Source: Tieghemiomyces parasiticus (taxonomy: Eukaryota; Kickxellomycota; Dimargaritomycetes; Dimargaritales; Dimargaritaceae). From it: DNA of 24,684 nucleotides. Both the position numbers and the translations under genes were made by a program. Below the pieces are notes generated by a model that ran no database searches, was not told the origin of the DNA, and saw only the letters and a list, made by a program, of their open reading frames with translations. Positions 8,973 to 18,877 of this stretch are shown in pieces (the first letter of the stretch is position 1; every line of letters starts with the position of its first letter). Location: NCBI GenBank assembly GCA_027575765.1, contig JANBPT010000726.1, positions 1 through 24,684 of the forward strand, given 5' to 3'.

Positions 8973-10292
8973 GGTATATTGGCCGCGTGGACAGGGTGGG
9001 GTGTTTCCAAGCGCGGGGGAGGGGATGGTGTGTACACGGTGCACGCGGTAAAGTAGGAGGGAGAGCTACAGAGAATTTTGTGATGGCGGATTTCGTACGT
9101 TGCGGTCAGTAAGACTGCGGATGCACCGGGTCTGATATACAAGTAACGGGTACAGCGAGGGGGAGGGGAGGGCGTTGGAAAGCAGTGAAAGGTCGGAGGG
9201 GGTGCGGAAACTGTTCTTGATATACCCGGCTCCGTGGCCCACAAGTGTTTCGATAATTACGGCCCAAGTCCCAACCACGGAAAGGCGAAGGTAATTTGAA
9301 CCCAGAAAATCTAAATGGTGGGGGGGGGCGGGAGGGGAGAGGAGTGGCGCTTCGGCGATACAAGGTCCCGATCTCACCGTTGAAAGGCCGTTGGGACTTG
9401 AGGCAATAATGGTCAAGCAAAGAGTTAAATAATGAGAGAAGGCGTCGAGCGTGGAAGAGTAGTGGCCCGCCACTTACTCTACAGTCTTCATGTCCCGTCT
9501 CTCCGCGTTTACAGAGCGGATGGTGCGGAACCAGCTAATCTATACAATCTGTGGCGATATCTGCTTTCGTATCTAATTATAGATAGAATCCGAACCACCG
9601 GGGCCGCGCAATTGGTGGTTCGAGTCACGGCGACAATGAGCCCATCCCCCTCTTTACCAGTTTGCGAGCAAACCCACGATCCCCATTGCTGCCGCCTGAT
9701 AGCCGGGCCGTTGCGTCCCTACAGGTCTGTCTTCTGGATTGCTGGTGTGGGAGGAGGGAGCTAGGGCGCTATAGGGCGGAGCGAAAGAGGGGTGCGGAAT
9801 CGCCGCACTGTCGCACCTGGTCGTGCACTCCAACAGTCGATGGTTGGCTGCTGCTGGGCGGGACACCTGCATCCCACAACAATGTAAACAAACCGCCGCT
9901 GCGGCCAACCCGTACGTGTTCTTCTCTTTGTGCGCTTGGCCAGGGGCGACGTTTAGTGCCCCGCACGTTGGCCGGCCGTCGACTCCACGAAGCGCCAAAC
10001 CTCCCGCAGACAAGTCGAATCTTGCCGCGGTTAAATCCTCATTCCTTGTGTTCCTTCGCCGACCATCTCTAACCCCCCTCCCTGTACACCAGGCAGCTCC
10101 ACATTTTCACGCTTCACCTTCATGTTCTCCACCGCCTATGGACATTTTCCCATCCCACTAGACCTGCCTCGACTTACACTGGCCACCATTTTTATTCTCT
10201 CGCCTAACTCTTCCTGCCAAACACCTTTTGCGTAACCGCCCCGAGAGATATATTCCTGCACCCCCCTTTTTTTCTCCCGCCCACAGCCAGCC
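8973..10292. other. Divergent promoter region between secreted-protein and condensin genes
   Basis: A bidirectional upstream region of 1.3 kb. It is G-rich on the plus strand next to the minus-strand gene (about 8990-9360) and pyrimidine-rich next to the plus-strand gene (about 10050-10290), so each gene has a pyrimidine-rich leader on its own coding strand. The open frames (for example 9066-9473 minus, 9823-10161 plus) have no domain. A pyrimidine tract ending CCCACAG at 10280-10286, just before the condensin ATG, could be the acceptor of a 5' UTR intron. Confidence 0.5.
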
Positions 10293-13040
10293 ATGGTGTC
10301 AGCCTTCACGGGCCCATTCCAAACGCCCAAGCGGAGCGGCTTCGTGGATGCCGAAATACCTCTCAAGGATGCCGCGCACTGGAACGACGACCAGGCCGAG
10401 CGCCGGGCGCGTCGACGGTCGGGCGTAGACAATAAGAAGCGGCGGTCCATGCTGTTGTCACCACAGTCTGCAGCCAAATCCTTCCAAACGCCAAACCGCA
10501 AGTCGCTCACTCAGCCACTCCAGGTGGTAGGCGCCGGGGCCGTCCACACCTCCAGCCCGGGATCCGCTCTAAAACGGCTCACCCCCGAAGAACTGAATCA
10601 GCGGTACGAGGAGTGGATGAAGATCGCGGCCGACAACAAGATCAACGTCAACAATACCTGGGACGTGGCCCTCATCGACTATTTCCATGACATGTCCCTG
10701 CTGCGCGACGGGGACTCCATCAACTTCCAGAAAGCGTCGTGTACCCTCGACGGCTGCGTCAAGATTTACGCTTCCCGTGTGGATTCGGTGGCCACCGAGA
10801 CGGGGAAACTGCTGAATGGATTGGCCGATAACCCCCACCGTCGTAACCGTAACGGATTGGACGGCACCGATAGCGGCGCGGATGCTGAAGATGATGACGA
10901 CGACGACGAAGACCGTGGGGGTGTCAATGGGGCCGCTGGAGCGAACGGCCGTCGGACGGGCGCCAAACACCGCCGGCGGGCCAACCAGGGTGAGAGCACC
11001 CTGGCCAAGGACTTTGCGGCCATCAGTGTCAAAAAATTTGACCTGGAATTCGCTGTCGACCCACTCTTCAAAAAAACCTCGGCGGATTTCGACGAGGGCG
11101 GCGCCCGCGGTCTACTCCTCAACCACCTCACCCTCGACGCCAGCGGCAAGATCATCTTTGATGCCGGAGACGCCGCCGTAACCATCGGGGACGACGACGA
11201 GCCCGAAGGGACTACGGCCGAAGGTGGCGAACTCCCCGTGTTCGTGCCCGCCACCATCGACTACACTCACCTGCAAAGTAAGTGATTGAATGAAACCTCT
11301 GGTGGTACGCGTCTTTTTTCACTCGATGGCAGACGTGGGCTGCGCGATTTACTGGGTAAACCCCGTTACCCCCACCCTCCTCCTCCCACCGGGCACTAAC
11401 CGGTTACGTGCTCCCCTCCCCCCCTCTCGTAATTCAACTCGCAATCATCTGCACAATATCACTTCATAATAGACGCCTTTTTTGGCGACCTGTCCCGGGC
11501 CATGGCGTGTGACATTTGCCCGTCCCTCAAGACCTTTGAGTTTGCCAAAGACGACTCGCTCGACATTGTCCGACTCAAACAGGCCCTCCTCGACGAGACA
11601 CAGGAGACGCACGCCGAGGAAGAGACTAATCCGCTCGCGGACGACGGGCCAGCATTCGAAGGCCCTGACGATGACGATGATGACGGCGGGGCTGGTTTCG
11701 CATTCGGGGAGGAGGTGATGGACGCTGAAGGGACCATGGTGCCACCGTACGATGGCGCCCCGGCCGACGACACCACCTATGCGGGCCACCACGCCACAGA
11801 CATCCACGCCCAACCCAAGCTGTCCCTGGCCGATCTGAAGGACGACCAGGACCTCTTTTCGTACTTTGATACCAAGCTCATCAAAAGCTGGGCGGGTCCC
11901 GACCACTGGAAGCTTCACCCGGCGCTGCGCACTAAGCCGCCGACCACCGGCGAAGACGGCACGACCAAGGATGTTAAGAAACCCCGGACCGAGCGAACGG
12001 CCTACCACACCGATTTCCTCACCCAGCCGGATCTGGATGAGGACCAATTGTTTGCGGCACCCTCACGGGCCGGCTCGTTGATCCTGGCTAATGGATACCT
12101 AAAGACCGGTACTCGCGGTAGCCGTCACCTCCTACCGGACGATATACAGTTCACATCCAAGAATATGACCACCCTATTCCTGAAACCCCGGTTCCGGGTC
12201 CGGTCCTGGTTACCCAATAGCCAAGGCGACCTGCCGTTCACCATGGTCCACCCTGTACACGCTGGCGGTACCGAGGACCTGGCCGCCATTGCCGCAGCGG
12301 CGACCGAGACGGGTCCTAACGGCCTGCATCCGCCGACGGACCTGCTCCTGGACGGTGACCCCGGTGCCCATCTCCACGTCGATGGTGATGTCGACGGTGG
12401 TGGCAACGATGTGGACGATGACCTCGACGACGGAATGGGTGGGTTCGGTCTCGAGATGGACGCGGGCGATGAACTGGTCCCCAGTACACAAATGACGCAG
12501 TTCATCGCCGAGGGCGACATCGAACCCACCACCCTGATGCCCCAGCTCAAGGTCATCAAGCCTCTTTACGTGAACTACGCGCGCACGGCTAAACGGGTCG
12601 ACGTCAAGAAGCTCAAGGATAACTTGTGGCACAAGATGACCTCCATGTTTAGCAGTCGGCGCCAATCGGCCCCCGCGGCTGTGACCCTTGCCGAGTTGGG
12701 CGACGAGGATGTAGTTCCAAAAACTAATGCTGCTGCTGATGGTGATGACGACGACGGTGACAAGGTTGCTGACGAGACGGCAGCCACTGATGAGGCGTTC
12801 CCACTGGACCCGGAAGCCGCCCCACCAGCCGTTCACGGCGAACAGCGGTTTACCGACGTGATGGATGGGCTCAAAACGTTGTACCCCGAGCAGAGTATCC
12901 GCGATATCTCGGTACCATTCTGTTTTATCTGTTTGCTGCATTTGGCTAACGAAAAGAATTTGCGTATCGAGGAAGACGGAACGCTGGCCGATTTGCTCAT
13001 CACCCAGGACGAGCAGTTATCTATTCCTACATCCTATTAG
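10293..13040 (+). CDS. BRN1: Condensin kleisin subunit (CAP-H / Barren / Brn1)
   Basis: Two exons, 10293-11277 and 11473-13040, separated by a 195-base GT-AG intron (donor AAAGTAAGT, branch-like CACTAAC at 11394-11400, acceptor ATAG). Joined, they give 850 residues, somewhat longer than the roughly 740-750 of yeast and human proteins. The kleisin bridges the SMC2 and SMC4 heads and binds the HEAT subunits to compact mitotic chromosomes. Family blocks are visible: YEEWMKIAADNKIN at 105-118, then LIDYFHDMSLLRDGDSINF, KASCTLDGCVKIYASRVDSV and ETGKLLNGLA through 177, and KDFAAISVKKFDLEF at about 239-253. FFGDLSRAMACDICPSLK follows directly after the splice. VNYARTAKRVDVKKLKDNLW is the late block, and the C-terminal winged-helix region ends in NLRIEEDGTLADLLI. 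Acidic runs interrupt the conserved blocks. N-terminal TPKR, TPNR, RRRS and KRRS motifs are candidate mitotic kinase sites. Confidence 0.96.
11278..11472 (+). other. Intron of the condensin kleisin gene
   Basis: The donor is GTAAGT directly after CTGCAAA, a CACTAAC branch-like heptamer lies at 11394-11400, a C/T-rich stretch follows, and the acceptor is ATAG. Splicing turns the split codon A|AC into Asn329 and joins the two halves of a conserved kleisin block (LQ-N-AFFGDL). The intron cannot be read through because a stop follows four codons after the donor. Confidence 0.93.
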
Positions 13041-14598
13041 ACGTTGACACGGCCGTAACCTTGTAGTTGATCCTTACCCGGTTTTGCCCCCCCCCCCTCT
13101 GTGTATTGCCGGTCTTTTGTTCATCCCGTGAGGATTCATCAAGTTTAATTATTGTTTTTATTTCACTTACCGTCTCAGACTCTTTAATGCATGGAATCTT
13201 GTATAATCATACATGCTTCGGTCTGTTGGTATAGTGCGACTTATTACGCACAAGATGGGTGTTGAAAAAGTTTGATGGTTCCTGACCTTATAAATAATGT
13301 TTAGAATGCCGAGAAAGGGAAAGGAAGAGAGAGAGAGAGAGAGATCGGCGCTAATTGCGGTTTCGAGCCAAAGTTACCTTCGTACCTAGAGACAGTTGAT
13401 TCTTGGTTTACCACCTTCCCCAAAAGGTGCGCTCAGAGGAGGGGGGAGGAGCCGGGAGTGCTCCGGCGGGAAGGGAGCTTTCACCACAATATAGGCTAGC
13501 GTGTGGGTGAGGAGAGTTCTGTTTTACGAAACACGCGTGATGGTAGATAGTCGTGCCCACCGCTAAATGGAGTCTATCAAGGGGCGTGCCTTACTTGTGA
13601 ACTGGTTGACCCATAAAGGCGTTTCCTGCAACACTATCTTTACTGTCAAATTCCCGATCGGTCCAACGCTGTCCTATGGCCGCGTCGTCAGTACCCTTAA
13701 GGGTAGTAATGTTCCCACCCCTGTCCTCGGCAGTGGTAGGGGTGATACACCTCAGCGTGGGTGCTGAAACATTCACGGGGTGATTGCTGATGATCCTGTC
13801 AGCACCGGTCCCGGCGGTGGCATTAGTTGTTCGTCATATGCGCCAGGGCCATCCATAAGTAACAGGGTTATGTCATAGGTATAGTAACATGATATTTTAT
13901 CGTACTATATAGAGCGTTTCTTTCCATCGTCCTTGACAGTGGCGAGTCTAAACGCGATCCGGAAACTAGTAAGAATAAGGGGTGTTGGTTCAACTTTATC
14001 AAAGCTTAACTTGGTATCATATATAGGGCACCGGCCTACAACTTGGCTTTATCAGTAGGTGCTAGTATAGAGGATAATGGAATCGAAAGGAAACGTAAGG
14101 AAGTATAGCAAGTGTTGTTCGAAAGGGACTGGCCTAGGTGGCAGTGATGGGTCGTGGAGTACTCGGCTATTGTGTTCGTTAGGTGCACGGGAGGCGGTCC
14201 GGATGAGTGGCGAAGTCAGGGGTGGCTGCCGTCTGGTGCATAAGGTAAGGTCGTGCTAGAAGACTGCACAACAATTTACAAACTATATACCCTTTTCTCG
14301 ATATGATCTTAACCAGAAACCTTCACGCCTACTAGACTCCAATGTCCCATTAAGCATACCTCCCAAGGGTATTCCCTTAGCCTTAGTGCACAACTTCAAG
14401 AAGGCGACATTCCACTGCGACTTTCCTTGTCCTGTCCATTGGCCGAACCATCGTGTCTTATCAAAGCCTTACGGTACTACTCACGCCTCTCCATTATCAA
14501 ATTTTATTTATTATGCTACTACCTGAATATCGGGGTCCCAACCTTCCATACTTTCCTAGTCAGGAACACAGGTGCGACCGAATGGTATTAACCATGGT
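13041..14598. other. Intergenic region between convergent genes, 1.56 kb
   Basis: It lies between the 3' ends of the condensin gene (plus) and the orphan secreted-protein gene (minus). The first 250 bases hold a C11 run (13087-13097) and AT-rich 3' UTR sequence. The remainder has base composition closer to non-coding DNA. Short open frames at 13567-13767 and 14077-14259 show no domain. A (GA)n microsatellite is listed separately. I see no RNA gene. Confidence 0.6.
13326..13344. repeat. (AG)n microsatellite, 19 bases
   Basis: A dinucleotide AG repeat of nine units plus one base, within purine-rich DNA downstream of the condensin gene. Confidence 0.9.
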
Positions 14599-15609
14599 TT
14601 AATTCCAGTGGAGCGACATTTGACCAGATTGTGTAGGAGCTGCTTTTGACCGATACCATTCGCGAAGCGCATTCCTATTGATTACTTTCTCTGGTGATAT
14701 ATCGTACTTTAAATGCTCAGCTAAACGGCCGACTATATCGACTGACGGGGCCTCGGTCCATAAGCTGATCATGAAGTAATCATTTCTGGTCGACGCCAGA
14801 CGCCAAACTAAAGCTGGACAGTCCAGGCTTGCCAGGCGCCCTTGAGCGGCATGGAAGGGCATAGTGAACTCGACGTTTCGGGGTTTCTGGGTGATATCAA
14901 TGGTCACAAAAGTGGGCATACAGTTGGGGTTTACTATGCACTTGTGAGCGCAGTTCAGTTCCCCGACCTTGCCGCGCCAAGACTTTGGGTCTCCATCGAC
15001 CATCCTTCCCATATGCTTGGTAGGTAGTCCACTGACTCTGTTCCGGATTTTCATTATATCTTCCATAATGACCTCCGGTGTGATCTCGGCGTTGTTGGTC
15101 GGAGGCCTGGGGTTGGGACGGCCGTGGCAAGCGTGAGAGATAGTCTCCAGCCTAGTAAGAATGCTTTTACGTTCACAAGAGGTGTAAGCGGTCATGAATT
15201 GGGGGTTGTTTAACAACCGGGCTTCTATGCCACTCCAAGCGAGTTCGGCAGCAAAACTGGTAGGGTTGATGGGCGAGGTCATAGCATGGTTGGCCGTTTG
15301 GGGGCTTGCAGCAGCAGGATTGAAAGGGATGCCTGGACCGTCAATAGGCGATCCACTGGTAATGGTTTCGTAGTTGTCGTTGTCGTATGCGGAGAGGACG
15401 TTGGAAAAGTCCTTAGACACCTCGGTTGTCGGTATGGTGGAGGGGTTCGGACGGTCGAGGACGGTTCTCCAATATTTACTGGTGTATGGATAGAGGACTG
15501 AGGGCCTCGTAGTACCGCCATTATTGATGAGGCGGAAATCTCCGGCTTGGGACGAGGGCGTAAGGACCAGCACGAGGCCGATAACGAGCATGGAGTATGT
15601 GGCGGTCAT
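14599..15609 (-). CDS. Orphan secreted protein, six cysteines
   Basis: A 336-residue single-exon protein. Residues 1-22 are a clear signal peptide (hydrophobic VIGLVLVL core, probable cleavage after SSQA). I recognise no family. The first 120 mature residues are rich in Pro, Ser, Thr and Asn and probably flexible. The part from about 118 to 310 looks folded and carries all six cysteines (145, 161, 220, 224, 230, 264), including a C-x3-C-x5-C cluster, consistent with three disulfides. I saw no N-glycosylation sequon, no membrane span after the signal and no obvious catalytic triad. A TTATAA motif on the minus strand (15801-15806) lies about 190 bases upstream. It could be an effector or a cell-wall-associated protein, but this is not shown. 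A conserved-looking open frame with a signal peptide supports a real gene. Confidence 0.75.
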   Translation of the reverse strand: MTATYSMLVIGLVLVLTPSSQAGDFRLINNGGTTRPSVLYPYTSKYWRTVLDRPNPSTIPTTEVSKDFSNVLSAYDNDNYETITSGSPIDGPGIPFNPAAASPQTANHAMTSPINPTSFAAELAWSGIEARLLNNPQFMTAYTSCERKSILTRLETISHACHGRPNPRPPTNNAEITPEVIMEDIMKIRNRVSGLPTKHMGRMVDGDPKSWRGKVGELNCAHKCIVNPNCMPTFVTIDITQKPRNVEFTMPFHAAQGRLASLDCPALVWRLASTRNDYFMISLWTEAPSVDIVGRLAEHLKYDISPEKVINRNALREWYRSKAAPTQSGQMSLHWN

Positions 15610-15800
15610 GGTGGTAGATTGCCCAGGTGTGGTTGTGGTGAGCCAGCGGAGTTGGAGTAGCGTAGAAAGAGTGGGTTAACTGGTACCAGGTCAAAACAAT
15701 GGGCAGGGTTGTCAGTCTGACGGAGGCCGGGGCAGTAGAGCAGCAGATGGCAAGGGGTAGGGAAGACACGGTGGCAGTGCTGGGGTGACGAAGGAAGGGT

Positions 15801-15806
15801 TTATAA
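15801..15806 (-). promoter_or_regulatory. TATA-like box of the orphan secreted-protein gene
   Basis: On the minus strand the sequence reads CTTATAAACC, 192-197 bases upstream of the ATG at 15609. Spacing is similar to the TATA-to-ATG distance of the LEA-like gene. Confidence 0.4.
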
Positions 15807-16023
15807 GTGGCAGAGTCGTGCTCTGTCCTTTTTTTTATGCAGTTAGGCCAGGTGATGCGTATAAGGACAACGACGCTGGGCTCTAAGGCGGACAGTGTGT
15901 TACCGTCGTTGTCTCCTACTGAATCATCTTGTCCCTTTGCTCGCCGGTCGAGTGAAGGCTAAATAAAAAGGCGACCACTTCCATTAGGGCCTCACACGGG
16001 TCACCTCGTACCGTAGCCACTAA

Positions 16024-16086
16024 CCTGCGTCTTGCCACCAATACCACACCTCTGTGGGCGATACCAGGTATGGTGGCAGATGCAGG
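16024..16086. repeat. Imperfect fold-back inverted repeat
   Basis: The left arm (16024-16045, including TGCCACCAATACC) is complementary to the right arm (16067-16086, including GGTATGGTGGCA) over about 20 pairs, with two single-base bulges and one mismatch. The 21-base loop contains a second small hairpin, CCACA/TGTGG. No TA duplication or coding content was recognised. Confidence 0.5.
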
Positions 16087-16878
16087 GCGGACACGCTGTT
16101 CAGTGCCAACCATTCACGAAGGGGTTCCACGATTGAGGCAGTGTTACCTCGTTGGGCCTGTCTCCGTCCTCGGCTCTTTCCTTCAATCGACCCGGAGCAA
16201 TGTACCACGACTCGGCTTACACTCGGAATAGGCCTTCAGCCATACTATTAGCTGAGCCCCATTTTGTATATGAAGACTGAAGGGGGCGGAGGAACCTGAG
16301 GCGACTGAGATGGCTGTGTCAATGTGTGTACTGTGTCTCCTCTCTGCTCCACGCAGCCCCAGCCGCATGGCCCCTAGGAAGACCCCGTTCTATCGATCGC
16401 GGCCAATGTAGTCAGCCGGAGCTGTATCGCTAGAGATAAGATTGTTGGTGGGACCCTTATCTCGTCGGTCAGGCGGTACGGCCGGCCATGGGTGGAAGGG
16501 GTTGTACCGTCCGGTCAGCCATCTTTTGACTCGTTTGCGAACTGGTCAGAGAACGCTCTGAAGGGCTGCTTTCACAGCTTCAATCATCTTCAGCGCACAT
16601 TTCGGTCCCCTTAACAAGCTATTGGGTCGGTACTAGTAATCCTGGGTCGCATCGAGCACCTGAAAGCAGGGCAGTGTGTACCGGTGAGCGGGTGGCTGGC
16701 AAGCATTCCTTACTCTACGTCCTAATTTCGTGGCCTTGGGAGATTAAACAGCGTCATGCTACCTAAGGGTATAGGGTTAAAACCCCTTGGCATTGCCCAT
16801 CGAGGGTTTACCAAACTACCGACTTGGGCCGCATCGGTAAGATATAGTCCACCTAAAACTAGGGAGCGGGTTTTAACC

Positions 16879-18200
16879 GGTTTTGGCAATTCTGTGGGTC
16901 AATGGCTTAGCATTGGTCGCTTTATAGGCGCCAAATTAAAATTTGGTGTCCTCAAAACTAAATAGGGGACTTTTAATGTAGTTGCCATCCCTCTAGACTA
17001 CTCGGAAAATTTTCTGTATTCGGCGATCATAGCAAGCTTTAAAGGCATTTGGCGGGAGCTAAGCTAGCTCCGATTACCAGGCGTCCACGGCCACCTCCAC
17101 CGTGGTGAACATCCAATCCCTCAGCGGTCGTTTAATATCCCTGAACAGCTAGATGTTGTAGGGGCTCAGGCCAGTAGGACAGTGGAGGGGGGCCGAAAGA
17201 AGTTTGAGTTTAGCGGGGGAAAGGTAGCCCTGGGTAGCTGTAGCACAATTTAGTAGCGCATTCCCGCGATGAAGCCGCAGGGAGGGGTGATGGCCCAGAC
17301 TTCCACGTGCTTCCGCCCAGGCCTGGACCATGGGCTTCAGCTCGTACTCTACGTAGCGTTTGGTGGAGACCTTGACACCAGGGGAGCTTGACATTTAGGT
17401 ATCATAGGCCACGCCTGGTGAAAACAATGATAAGCAACGCTTTGGGCGTGATATGGCTGCGGTGGGTCGCAGTTGGGCTAGGGCCACTTTTCGAGCACCG
17501 CCTCGGGCAATTTAAGCCAGCGGGGGGGGGAGGAATCATAAAGACATACCCTAATTTCAACTCCTGTGACGATGGAGTCCAGCAGGTAGTCACTAGCCCC
17601 ATTAAACTCCTCCAGGAACTCAGGGGGCAAAGCGTACCTACTGGTAGTGCTGGTTATTGATGAGGTACTGAAGGGAACCCAGAAAATCGAGCTAGCTACA
17701 CAGCCATAGGCCCCTACGCAGGAAATTGCGCATGGTACTAGGGGAAGTCTGACAGGCATGGGCTAGTCGCTTAGCTATACGTACAAAGGCTGCCTTCCAA
17801 CAGCCCCAGGATGATGACCCCGTAAAGTTTACCAAGGTCATCTGATAGGCGGCGAGACCCAGGGCTCATCTCCAAGGGACTAGGTAACTGTACAGCAGCT
17901 AGCTAGCCACCTTCTAACGGTGGTGCGGGAAGGGGCAGCTAAGCCGAGCGTAGTGGTCAGTTGAGCTAGTGAATAGTCTGCCTTGCGACCCTTACCATAA
18001 TATTGATAAAAGAGCGCCTGTACATCGCGCCTGGTAAACTTGGGCAGAGGGGATGGAACATCGGAAGTCGGCACGTTGAAGAGGTAAAAAAATGCACATT
18101 GTAGCGTGAGAAATGGTTAAATCCTGGAGTGGTTAATACCAATCGATTCCTCGCCTCAGAAGCCCCTTGATTTTGTCTACCGCACCAATGTACCAAAACC
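16879..18200 (-). mobile_element. Degenerate mariner-type (IS630-Tc1-mariner) transposon
   Basis: A relic of about 1.32 kb, the usual length of a mariner element, with the transposase on the minus strand. Candidate terminal inverted repeats are GGTTTTGGCA at 16879-16888 and its counterpart at 18180-18200, which reads GGTTTTGGTA on the minus strand. They match at 14 of about 20 positions. A TA follows the right end (18201-18202), as expected for TA target duplication; the left flank lacks it. A perfect 8-bp hairpin (TACCAAAA/TTTTGGTA, 18191-18213) sits at the right end, and a 7-bp-arm palindrome (16931-16946) overlaps the transposase stop. The identity rests on the transposase; the exact ends are tentative. 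Confidence 0.75.
16936..18074 (-). pseudogene. Mariner transposase pseudogene
   Basis: Fragments in conserved order along the minus strand match a mariner transposase. They are an N-terminal helix-turn-helix (from about 18041, with APSRTTVRRWL), SLGDEP at about 17875-17860, FLEEFNGASDYLLDSIVTG (about 17610-17550), KALLIIVFTRRGL (about 17440-17405), ATQGYLSPAKLKLLS before 17160, LFRDIKRPL, LPPNAFKACYDR, and a C-terminus RDGNYIKS ending at 16936. In-frame stops occur after SPYNI, after VDAW, in front of LPPN and after IFRVV, and at least two frameshifts separate blocks. The catalytic acidic positions are lost: the TGDE-type block reads TGVE, the HDN-type block reads HRGN, and the final Asp position appears as Asn in SPYN. 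It cannot encode an active enzyme. It is an old insertion, unrelated to the flanking genes. Confidence 0.88.
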
Positions 18201-18877
18201 TACACTTTTGGTAGTTCCTATTCATAACAATAGGGAAGAGGAGGAGGAGGGGATGGGTTTATTTAATGTGCCTTATGTGTGACGCTCGATATAGCGGCCG
18301 CTAATTATTAAAAAGGGTAGAGAAAGGGAATGCCTCGAGGCGGGCAGCGAAGGAAGTAAATCCTATTGTAATAATCCAGTGCGGTGCAAACTCCGCGGTG
18401 CTGGAGGGTCAGAGCTTGGGGGGTCAAGGTCGCCCCTGTAGACAGCACCGATAGCTGCGGCAATTGCGAAGCCTTCCACATGATAGTTGCAATCGTCGGT
18501 GCCAGAGCCTGGAAGGCGAGTATATCTGGCGGCTGGATGCGTCGATCAAGAAGGACCCCTTGTAGTATATCGGCCATAACAGGCGTCACAGAGCCTAGGC
18601 ATGAGAGGGAGACAGAGAGATGGGGAGTCGAATGCTATCGAGTGTTGTGGGCCACGATGACGACTAGGTAGGCCCCACCTGTATAACCTTTCCTAGAGGA
18701 CTCAAAGTTGACCATGTATTATCAGGTTACGCAAGGGTGTAAAATAATAATAATAATAATAGATACCATTAAGGATATAAGATCAATGCTGCAAAATGAA
18801 GCAGGTGCGAAACAAATATCGTTGCAGGATAAAATAAAATCCAGTGGGCCAGATAATAAAAATTAAAAAAAGGCCGC
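18201..18877. other. 3' flank of the RNF10 gene, with AT-rich microsatellite
   Basis: It holds a GGA-rich stretch (about 18236-18252), short open frames on both strands at 18308-18671 without domains, and from about 18735 an AT-rich stretch that is probably the RNF10 3' UTR and polyadenylation zone. Confidence 0.55.
18743..18761. repeat. (AAT)n microsatellite, 19 bases
   Basis: Six AAT units plus one A, downstream of the stop codon of the RNF10-type gene, in the expected 3' UTR. Confidence 0.9.

Larger units (their letters stand above)
15610..16878. other. Intergenic region with a fold-back sequence
   Basis: The right-hand promoter of the orphan secreted-protein gene occupies about 15610-15850 and includes a TTATAA motif. 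Beyond it no gene is supportable. Short open frames on both strands (for example 16020-16208 minus and 16054-16251 plus) overlap an imperfect inverted repeat at 16024-16086 and lack domains. The mariner relic begins at about 16879. Confidence 0.55.

Noticed and set aside
9610..9635. GGTTCGAGTC resembling a tRNA T-loop
   Set aside because: The neighbouring bases do not pair into a T stem, and no cloverleaf could be built upstream.
16756..16965. A 69-codon plus-strand frame beside the mariner relic
   Set aside because: It overlaps the antisense of the transposase C-terminus and the candidate inverted end, and has no domain of its own.
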